Shown here: piece after piece, positions 1-5,033 of the stretch
Position numbering within the stretch: the stretch's first letter is position 1
Layout: every line of letters begins with the position of its first letter
Source: Cytophagales bacterium
Lineage (GTDB): Bacteria; Bacteroidota; Bacteroidia; Cytophagales; Spirosomataceae
Reading direction: 5' to 3'
Assembly (NCBI GenBank): GCA_013298125.1
Contig: JAAFJP010000036.1
Location: 1-57,712, forward strand
Length of the DNA: 57,712 nucleotides
Program-made: the position numbers and the translations under genes
The notes under the pieces: model-generated
Told to the model about the DNA's origin: nothing
What the model saw: the letters and a program-made list of their open reading frames with translations, nothing else
The model's database searches: none

Positions 1-126
1 TGTTAAAATACTATTACGTTTTTAATGTAGCACAGACAGAGAATGTTGAGTATAATTTTCCTAAGCCAGTTGAGTTTAAAGAAAGTGATACTATTATAGC
101 AGGAGAGAATATTTATCTCAATATGC
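1..126. repeat. Terminal direct repeat, left copy (circular join)
   Basis: Bases 1-126 are identical to bases 57587-57712. The repeat lies inside ardC, and joining 57586 to 1 restores one continuous reading frame. This is the overlap left when a circular molecule is written out linearly, not a mobile-element repeat. Unique length is 57,586 bp. Confidence 0.96.
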
Positions 127-635
127 CACAAAGACCCCGATTAGAAACAACAACCCGTGTACAAGCCTTTTATTCACCCGCAGAGGATTATGTACATATG
201 CCAGGGAAACAGTATTTTACAAGCAATAACGATTATTACGCTACCTTTTTCCATGAGTTAGTACATTCAACAGGACACAAAAGCCGTTTGGATAGGGAAG
301 AAATGGAAGGCATGAGTTTTTTTGGGGATGAAAAATATTCCAAAGAGGAATTAACCGCCGAGATAGGAGCAGCTTTTTTATGTGCAGAAATTAGAATTGA
401 TACCCTAAACATATTGAACAGTTCAGCTTCCTATATTCAAAGTTGGTTACGAAAATTGAAGGATGATAAAACCCTGATTATGAGAGCTTCTTCCAAAGCA
501 CAAAAAGCAGTAGATTTTATTTTAGGCAATTACACAACAACGCCATCTAATGCCGTTCAACCGAAACCAATAGTAGGAGAGGAGCAAGAAGCTGAATTTG
601 TGAGCCAAGAAGCAGGAAACGATTTACCATTCTAA
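1..635 (+). CDS. ardC: ArdC-type antirestriction protein, C-terminal part (gene crosses the circular join)
   Basis: This is the 3' part of a 353-aa protein whose start is at 57160. It encodes the zincin-like metallopeptidase half: a 'FFHELVHSTGH' motif (HExxH plus a third His) and, about 40 residues on, the 'ELTAEIGAAF' segment whose Glu often completes the metal site in this family. ArdC proteins bind single-stranded DNA and protect incoming plasmid DNA from restriction. The ATG at 123 is only an internal Met, not a start. The protein ends in a Gln/Glu-rich linker and 'GNDLPF', which looks like the acidic tip of SSB proteins. A G/C hairpin and a small DUF3846-like gene follow. Family assignment is firm; that this copy works is inference. 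Confidence 0.9.
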   Translation, partial: LKYYYVFNVAQTENVEYNFPKPVEFKESDTIIAGENIYLNMPQRPRLETTTRVQAFYSPAEDYVHMPGKQYFTSNNDYYATFFHELVHSTGHKSRLDREEMEGMSFFGDEKYSKEELTAEIGAAFLCAEIRIDTLNILNSSASYIQSWLRKLKDDKTLIMRASSKAQKAVDFILGNYTTTPSNAVQPKPIVGEEQEAEFVSQEAGNDLPF

Positions 636-648
636 TTCAATCAATAGG

Positions 649-668
649 AGGGGGGAGCAATTCCCCCT
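649..668 (+). terminator. G/C hairpin with GCAA tetraloop after ardC
   Basis: An 8-bp stem (649-656 with 661-668, one G-T pair) closes a GCAA loop just after the ardC stop. No long T-run follows, so it may act as a weak terminator or as an mRNA-stabilising or processing hairpin between ardC and the next gene, 30 bases on. Confidence 0.45.
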
Positions 669-698
669 TACTTTCCAATCTTTTAAATTTCAGAAATC

Positions 699-1088
699 AT
701 GGCGAAGAAAATCAAAGCCCTTTTTATAGATGTGGTCAAACAAACCGTTACACCCATTGAAATCAAAAATAAGTTTGCCCATTATTACCCACTCCTCAAA
801 TGTCAAACCATCGAAGCCATCCATTTAGAAAATAGCGATGTGATTTACATTGATGAAGAAGGATTATTAAGCGAACAAAACGGCTATTTTAGGCTCAAAG
901 GTTATCATCAAGTCTATGCAGGGCATGGATTAGTGATTGGTACGGAGATAAGCAAACAGGATGAAAACGATGATGGAAATTGTCTTTCAACCGTTCAAGA
1001 TATTTTAGACCTTATCACTTTTCTAAGACCCGATGAAGTTAGCGGAGACGATATTGAACCGAGTTTTGAGTTTATACCCTTCTGTTAA
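699..1088 (+). CDS. Hypothetical protein, DUF3846-like
   Basis: A 129-aa soluble protein with no signal peptide or membrane segment. The pattern 'IDVVKQTVTPIEIKN' then 'YYPLLKCQTIEAIHL' then 'IYIDEEGLLSEQNG' and 'GHGLVIGTE' resembles the small DUF3846 domain often found beside ArdC genes on plasmids and phages; this is recognition by eye. The C-terminal 35 residues are acidic. It follows ardC by 63 bases in the same direction and may be co-transcribed with it. No biochemical function is known to me. Confidence 0.6.
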   Translation: MAKKIKALFIDVVKQTVTPIEIKNKFAHYYPLLKCQTIEAIHLENSDVIYIDEEGLLSEQNGYFRLKGYHQVYAGHGLVIGTEISKQDENDDGNCLSTVQDILDLITFLRPDEVSGDDIEPSFEFIPFC

Positions 1089-1116
1089 AGTATAACGTAT
1101 AATATAAACCGTTCAT

Positions 1117-1144
1117 TTTTAAGGGATATAAAACCCCCTTAAAA
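1117..1144. terminator. Hairpin between small genes, bidirectional terminator-like
   Basis: Perfect 9-bp arms (ttttaaggg at 1117-1125, cccttaaaa at 1136-1144) with a 10-base loop. Runs of T on one side and A on the other would let it terminate weakly in either direction. It separates the DUF3846-like gene from the next small gene. Confidence 0.45.
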
Positions 1145-1183
1145 TTACAAAAAACATATTTTTAAATCCATTCACATTTTTAA

Positions 1184-1369
1184 ATGACACTCTTTATGTA
1201 TCAATTTAGCACAACAAAAGGGGATAGATTATTTACTTTTCTTAACCCCGAAGACATAGCCAAATGTTCATCATTTGACTGTTATGATGAAGAAGGCAAT
1301 TCAAAATCCATTGAACGAAAAATCGTTAAAATGGATAGTTTCAAATTTGATAAATGTTTTATCGAATGA
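1184..1369 (+). CDS. Small hypothetical protein (61 aa)
   Basis: Starts 'MTLFMYQFSTTKGD'; the second Met at 1196 is an equally plausible start. It has no signal peptide or recognised domain. Its stop overlaps the next gene's start in an ATGA arrangement (1366-1369), which suggests translational coupling and supports both as real genes. Function unknown. Confidence 0.5.
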   Translation: MTLFMYQFSTTKGDRLFTFLNPEDIAKCSSFDCYDEEGNSKSIERKIVKMDSFKFDKCFIE

Positions 1370-1587
1370 GTAACGAGCCTTTAACCCTTGTAAACGTGAA
1401 CGGTCAAACCGTTCACGTTTCCCACCCTGAGAAAACGTTATCCCTTGCCCTTAAAATTCAAGCAAAACTTGAAAATTGTAGAAATGATAACGGATTAGGA
1501 AGCGAATTATACGATTTTACGGAAGACCTGAGTAATCAATTAATTCACCTAAAAACCTCCCCAAAACCATGCAAACGGCGGAAATAA
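1366..1587 (+). CDS. Small hypothetical protein (73 aa)
   Basis: The ATG at 1366 overlaps the previous stop and is preferred over a TTG four codons upstream. The product begins 'MSNEPLTLVNVNGQTVHVSH' and ends in a basic 'KPCKRRK' tail. Codons 10-19 are encoded by a perfect inverted repeat (1392-1420). It overlaps the next gene by 19 bases. It may form an operon with its two neighbours. Function unknown. Confidence 0.5.
   Translation: MSNEPLTLVNVNGQTVHVSHPEKTLSLALKIQAKLENCRNDNGLGSELYDFTEDLSNQLIHLKTSPKPCKRRK
1392..1420. repeat. Perfect 13-bp inverted repeat inside a coding region
   Basis: Arms aaacgtgaacggt and accgttcacgttt flank a 3-base centre. It could be a DNA-binding site or an mRNA hairpin just inside the 73-aa gene. 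Confidence 0.7.
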
Positions 1588-1877
1588 CCTACGAAAATGA
1601 AATTTATTTTTTGATAGATTTCCCCGAATTGCATAAAAAAGGTATTTCAAATGTTGGAGATATACAGGGCGATGCAAATTGTATTACGATTAAAATTTAC
1701 GGAAATACTCGATTCTCTCATATCCAAATTGAGAAAAATATTTCAGAAACTTTTGATGTAATTTTTTTGAAAGAAAGACGATACGATAGAAAATGGATAG
1801 ATTTAAAACGTGATATTTCACGAGAAGAATTAAAGAAAGTTATCTACGAAGAAATAGGACTAATGATTGAAAACTAA
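1569..1877 (+). CDS. Hypothetical protein (102 aa)
   Basis: A soluble protein starting 'MQTAEITYENEIYFLIDFPE', predicted by eye as mostly beta strands and then a charged helical C-terminus ('ISREELKKVIYEEIG'). The start overlaps the previous gene, as in a compact operon. No family recognised. It is the last gene before a 750-base non-coding, palindromic stretch. Confidence 0.5.
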   Translation: MQTAEITYENEIYFLIDFPELHKKGISNVGDIQGDANCITIKIYGNTRFSHIQIEKNISETFDVIFLKERRYDRKWIDLKRDISREELKKVIYEEIGLMIEN

Positions 1878-1980
1878 GTATTTAGGTTACATAGTTTTTA
1901 ATTTGAAAAATCAAATGGAAGTTTAAAGGAATGGTTCAATATCAGCCCTTTGAATTTCCATTTAAAAAACCGCCACGCAC

Positions 1981-2059
1981 GCTTTCGCTGTCTGGGCAAA
2001 CAAACAAGAACCCTTTTGTGCCAAAAGATAATCAGCTTGTTTGCCCAGACAGCGAAAGC
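1981..2059. repeat. Long perfect inverted repeat (23-bp arms)
   Basis: Arms 1981-2003 and 2037-2059 are perfectly complementary and enclose a 33-base loop. The loop holds a smaller hairpin (cttttg/caaaag) and the phrase AGAACCCTT, which recurs in the loop of the hairpin at 4092-4142. The arm sequence tctgggcaa/ttgcccaga also recurs at 19141-19167. Confidence 0.85.
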
Positions 2060-2094
2060 CTCCAACGCTCAAAATCGCTGAGTGTTGATGTTTA

Positions 2095-2151
2095 CCGCCC
2101 CATCCGTTTTGACTAAGCCACCGCAAAAGCCCTTCAAAACCAATGGGGCGG
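2095..2151. repeat. Structured hairpin, family member 1
   Basis: Outer stem 9 bp (2095-2103 with 2143-2151), a symmetric 2x2 internal loop (cc/ca), inner stem 6 bp (gttttg/caaaac) and a 23-base apical loop (2112-2134). The loop holds AGCCACC and AAGCCC, matching the hairpin at 2353-2409. Confidence 0.7.
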
Positions 2152-2352
2152 AGAAAAACGACCTTCAATAAAATCGCTCAATGCCAAGCTAAACCCTAAT
2201 TTTCTTGAAAGTCTGAAAAATGCCCCGCCAAATTGGATGCTAAAAACGAAATAGTGTCCGCCCGTCCGCAAGCCTTACAAGACACCATTCCATTCTTAAC
2301 ATCCAATTTTTCCATGCTCAAAGCGGTTTCAATGGCGGAGTCTTGCGTATGA

Positions 2353-2409
2353 GTTCCAAAACCATTTTCTCAGAGCCACCTCGAGAGCCTACGAAAACCG
2401 TTTCAGAAC
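2353..2409. repeat. Structured hairpin, family member 2
   Basis: Stems gttc/gaac, aaac/gttt and ttttc/gaaaa are separated by 2x2 internal loops and close a 23-base apical loop (2370-2392). The loop begins TCAGAGCCACC and ends GAGCCTAC; the next base, G, opens the 3' arm. Stem bases differ from member 3 but still pair. Confidence 0.7.
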
Positions 2410-2415
2410 ATAATT

Positions 2416-2509
2416 ACGAGCATACTCACACAAACTGCATCCAAACAAACTTTCCCATCGCAACCCACCGCACGTTTTGAATGGCAGCATTTTGTGTGAG
2501 CAAGCTCGT
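2416..2509. repeat. Long-range hairpin with 10-bp core
   Basis: ctcacacaaa (2425-2434) pairs perfectly with tttgtgtgag (2491-2500). A second stem (acgag/ctcgt, 2416-2420 with 2505-2509) lies beyond a 4x4 internal loop. Just 3' is GAGC..GCTCGTTGCCTACG, echoing the conserved loop end of the other family members. The apical part contains acccaccgcacgtttt, also found near 35122. Confidence 0.6.
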
Positions 2510-2561
2510 TGCCTACGCACAAGCCAGAAAAAGGCAACAAAAAAATATCAAAAATAGAAAA

Positions 2562-2604
2562 GAGTTCTAAAATGTTTACTTTAAAAGTAAACATTTTAGA
2601 ACTC
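2562..2604. repeat. 43-bp perfect palindrome, downstream copy
   Basis: Arms of 21 bp around a single central base (2583). The central 25 or more bases are identical to the palindrome at 3427-3459. It lies 26 bases past the stop of the minus-strand gene 2631-3416. It could be an operator, a bidirectional terminator-like hairpin, or one end of an inserted unit. Confidence 0.85.
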
Positions 2605-2630
2605 AGATTTAATAATTATTTCAAAAATCC

Positions 2631-3416
2631 TTAAACCTTATTTTTGAAATAAATTGTTTTGATACCCAATTGAATTTGTTGCGTAAATGATGCTAACAAA
2701 TTTTCAACGGTTTTATGTTGATTAGGGATGGGATGTTGAATGGCTATATCATCAACAAAGATAATGTTATGTCTTTTCTGAGTGAGTTCACCATCTTTAT
2801 TAAATTGATTTTTTACCATGTGGCTATTATTAGTTATGTATTCCGATAGGTGAGAGTCCCAAAATTTAAAACCCAATTCATAGTAATGGAATCCATGTTC
2901 GTAATTTGAAATGACCCATTCCATATTTGAGAGATTATGAGAAACCTGATTCCAATATTCCAGTTGGGTATTTAATTGCTCCATTGAATCTTGGTAAGAT
3001 TCAACTAATCTACTTTTGGAATCATCTGGTAAATCAAGGGAATACACTTTCTTGATAGATTTAAGAAGCTCCTTACTTTCACTTTCTAAATCTTTTTGAT
3101 AGCCAACCAGAAAACCCAATATTTCTTTTCCTGTTTTTTTTGTATCGACAAAATATTTGTGTTTCCAATAGAAATTCAGTTCTACCGCAGGAGAACCATA
3201 ATTTACCATTTTATGAGTGCGAATATCATAAGTAGCATACGGCTCAAAGGTAGCCATATACGCTTTACTAATATAGTGGATATTCAAACCCTCTGGAATT
3301 AGGTTTATATTATGAGTACCTGGCACCAACTCCAAAGTAGGAGTTTTATCTAAGAGGGACATTAAGCCAGCCTGAGTTTTTAAATATTCAATTCGGTCAA
3401 TAATTTTTCGAGCCAT
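2631..3416 (-). CDS. Hypothetical protein (261 aa) bracketed by palindromes
   Basis: A soluble protein with no signal peptide. It begins 'MARKIIDRIEYLKTQAGLMS', has a likely coiled-coil stretch around residues 95-150 ('QKDLESESKELLKSIKKVYS'), and an aromatic-rich patch ('EHGFHYYELGFKFWDSHLSE') around 175-195. No family recognised. It is alone on the minus strand here. A 33-bp palindrome lies 10 bases upstream of its ATG, where an autoregulatory operator would be expected, and an extended copy lies downstream. The matched palindromes suggest a self-contained module. Confidence 0.6.
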   Translation of the reverse strand: MARKIIDRIEYLKTQAGLMSLLDKTPTLELVPGTHNINLIPEGLNIHYISKAYMATFEPYATYDIRTHKMVNYGSPAVELNFYWKHKYFVDTKKTGKEILGFLVGYQKDLESESKELLKSIKKVYSLDLPDDSKSRLVESYQDSMEQLNTQLEYWNQVSHNLSNMEWVISNYEHGFHYYELGFKFWDSHLSEYITNNSHMVKNQFNKDGELTQKRHNIIFVDDIAIQHPIPNQHKTVENLLASFTQQIQLGIKTIYFKNKV

Positions 3417-3426
3417 AAAATTAAGA

Positions 3427-3459
3427 TTATAATGTTTACTTTAAAAGTAAACATTATAA
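3427..3459. promoter_or_regulatory. 33-bp palindrome upstream of the 261-aa gene
   Basis: 16-bp perfect arms around base 3443. The core (tgtttacttt and its mirror) is identical to the copy at 2562-2604. Its place 10 bases before the minus-strand start codon fits an operator, or a hairpin in the leader that controls translation. Confidence 0.65.
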
Positions 3460-4091
3460 AACAAAAAAGCAAATATTTTGCAAATTGGTTAAAATAAAGA
3501 CAAATAATTACGGTTGAAAATACTAATATTTTTAGTGTTTTTGTAATTCATAAGTCTATAATCACAAAATTGAATTTGGTTTTTAACTAATTTATTAGTT
3601 AAAGCCGTATATTTTTGGCAAATTGTTCTGAGAATTTCTGATAAATATTTACCAGATAAAAAGTGAATAGGGGAGGGGTAAAGGAAAATTTTAAATTTTA
3701 ATTTAAAAAAAGTCTTTATTTACGTTTTGATTGAATTAAAAACCTTGAATTAAGAATTATTTACCAAAAAATTCAGAAATTCCGTGGAACACTTCTAAAT
3801 ATTTACGTAGTTTATGACAGAATGGTAGTAAATTAAAATCAAAAACTCAATATTTTAAAGTTTCAGTTTTTTAAATTCAGATGAAATTTCTATAATTACC
3901 ATAAATTTACTGGATTTACTTTTTTAAACGATTGTGAGACTACTGGAAAATGTCATTTTATACTCAAATAGTGTATTTATATTATTTAATTAGCTGATTA
4001 TGAATGTATTATAAAAATATTATAGGGATTTTTAAGATTTTAACATTTAGTTATTTGAAATAAAGACAAATGGCATTAATTGTAGTGAGTC
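3460..4091. other. AT-rich intergenic stretch
   Basis: About 630 bases of very AT-rich sequence. I see no gene longer than trivial open frames, no clear repeat and no recognisable promoter pair. It lies between the palindrome-flanked gene and the second group of structured hairpins. Confidence 0.5.
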
Positions 4092-4142
4092 CAAAGACCA
4101 TCTTCTCAGAACCCTTGCTTTTGCCTACGAAGACAGTCTTTG
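4092..4142. repeat. Structured hairpin, family member 3
   Basis: Outer stem caaagac/gtctttg (7 bp), 2x2 internal loop (ca/ca), inner stem tcttc/gaaga and a 23-base loop (4106-4128). The loop begins TCAGAACCCTT and ends TTTTGCCTAC. Architecture and loop length equal those at 2095-2151 and 2353-2409, while the stem sequences differ. An open frame over this region (4070-4276) is probably an artefact. Confidence 0.7.
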
Positions 4143-4160
4143 AACAAAAAGCAAAAGTAA

Positions 4161-4206
4161 GCCCCTTGAAATATACGCTCAGTACCACGCCCGATTTACA
4201 AGGGGC
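4161..4206. repeat. Hairpin next to family member 3
   Basis: gccccttg (4161-4168) pairs with caaggggc (4199-4206), with a short inner stem aaat/attt. The 21-base loop contains GCTCAGTACCACGCCCG, loosely like the TCAGAGCCACC loops nearby, so it may be a diverged relative. Confidence 0.6.
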
Positions 4207-4323
4207 ATACCTTTGCTTGCCTAACACAAGGCTTTGCTTTCAATTGCTGTTTTATATTGTTTATAAAAAAAGATAAATTTCGTAAATTTATGAAATGAGA
4301 AATTTATACTTTGTTTAATTAAA

Positions 4324-4569
4324 TTGGCTAAAATATTCAACAATATAACCCTTTTTACAATTTACGACCAGAAGCGTAAAAAAATACGAGTTCGCCCCAT
4401 CGAAGAGCAGAACATACCTGAACTTTGGGTAAGTTGTTCAAAAAAACAACGAAACCAAATGATAATAGGAACGACTTTTAGAATGGATGTAAAATTGATT
4501 GAATCAGAAAAACGTAAGCCATATCTTGTAGCTACCAAGAAAATTTTAGGACAATTGAGTTTGTTTTAA
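4324..4569 (+). CDS. Small protein with C-terminal sliding-clamp motif
   Basis: An 81-aa product starting at TTG (4324). An in-frame stop at 4315-4317 leaves no ATG upstream, and the first internal Met is about 50 residues in, so TTG is the likely start. The protein begins 'MAKIFNNITLFTIYDQKRKK', looks beta-rich like a small OB or SH3-type fold, and ends exactly in 'GQLSLF'. QL(S/D)LF is the consensus motif by which polymerases and repair proteins bind the beta sliding clamp. No family recognised. Inference: a clamp-interacting replication or host-takeover factor. Confidence 0.55.
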   Translation: MAKIFNNITLFTIYDQKRKKIRVRPIEEQNIPELWVSCSKKQRNQMIIGTTFRMDVKLIESEKRKPYLVATKKILGQLSLF

Positions 4570-4636
4570 AAAACACTTTTAAAATTATAATTTCATTAAA
4601 TGCAAAATATTATAGATAAGTGTTTTTTAGCCATTA

Positions 4637-4669
4637 GGTAATTCTACGTAATCGTTACGTAAAATTACC
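4637..4669. promoter_or_regulatory. Near-perfect 15-bp palindrome upstream of rhs1
   Basis: ggtaattctacgtaa and ttacgtaaaattacc pair with one mismatch around a tcg centre. It lies about 370 bases before the Rhs start and just after the 81-aa gene. It could be an operator for the Rhs transcript or a transcript-end hairpin. Confidence 0.5.
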
Positions 4670-4802
4670 CTATTTTAAGGAATTGTAAGAAAATAAACAC
4701 CGTAAAATTTGGAGGAGTAAAAATCTAACTTTAAAATTGCAATGTTTTAAAACATCAAAGTTTAAAGTTTTAAAGAAAAAAGACAGAGAAAAAATATTAG
4801 TT

Positions 4803-4979
4803 ACGTTTAGCTAACTCTCCTGTTGCTGTAAAATGATCGAACGTTTATAAGCAGGTAAAGTTGGAGCTAAACGTCCCATGCACAATTGCGTGGGGCGTTG
4901 CTTTTACTTTGCTTATAAGGGACTCGATCTCCCGCAGCAACAAAGTAATAAGTATTCGTCCCCACGCAATTTTGTTTTT
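4803..4979 (+). promoter_or_regulatory. Structured leader upstream of rhs1, attenuator-like
   Basis: First helix: acgtttagct (4803-4812) with agctaaacgt (4865-4874). Then cccatgca (4875-4882) can pair with tgcgtggg (4887-4894). Alternatively aattgcgtgggg (4884-4895) can pair with ccccacgcaatt (4960-4971), which is followed by a T-rich tail (4972-4979). The two pairings exclude each other. Inner stems tactttg/caaagta and ggga/tccc sit inside the larger one. This resembles an anti-terminator/terminator switch some 55 bases before the rhs1 ATG. Confidence 0.5.
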
Positions 4980-5033
4980 CCTTACGTAGTTACCTCAATT
5001 TATAAACTTAACATTTTTAAAAAACCCGTCACA

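Larger units (their letters stand above)
1878..2561. other. Non-coding, highly structured stretch
   Basis: No convincing gene. Short open frames here (1931-2116 plus, 2403-2594 minus) only read through palindromes. The stretch is richer in G+C than its surroundings and is packed with inverted repeats: 1981-2059, 2063-2087 (9-bp arms, one G-T pair), 2095-2151, 2353-2409 and 2416-2509. Loops on the plus strand are C-rich and share short sequences. A 16-base phrase (acccaccgcacgtttt) recurs near 35122. Candidate roles are structured RNA, single-strand promoter or recombination site. Confidence 0.6.

Noticed and set aside
1-126. Terminal direct repeats as long terminal repeats or transposon ends
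   Set aside because: They are identical, lie inside one gene, and joining them restores the gene. Circular overlap explains them fully.
1931-2168. Short open frames on both strands at 1931-2116 and 1962-2168
   Set aside because: They read through the 23-bp inverted repeat, have no protein-like pattern, and each mirrors the other.
2403-2594. Minus-strand open frame of 63 codons
   Set aside because: It consists of palindrome and structured-repeat sequence, with no coherent domain or start context.
1981-4206. Integron attC sites or cassette array
   Set aside because: The hairpins lack paired RYYYAAC/GTTRRRY core sites, have a fixed 23-base loop, do not separate gene cassettes, and no integron integrase is present.
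4070-4276. Plus-strand open frame of 68 codons
   Set aside because: It is made almost entirely of the hairpins 4092-4142 and 4161-4206; pairing, not codons, appears conserved with the 2.4-kb copies.
4878-5033. Upstream extension of the rhs1 reading frame
   Set aside because: The extra 52 codons lie in the structured leader and would bury the signal peptide; the ATG at 5034 is better.
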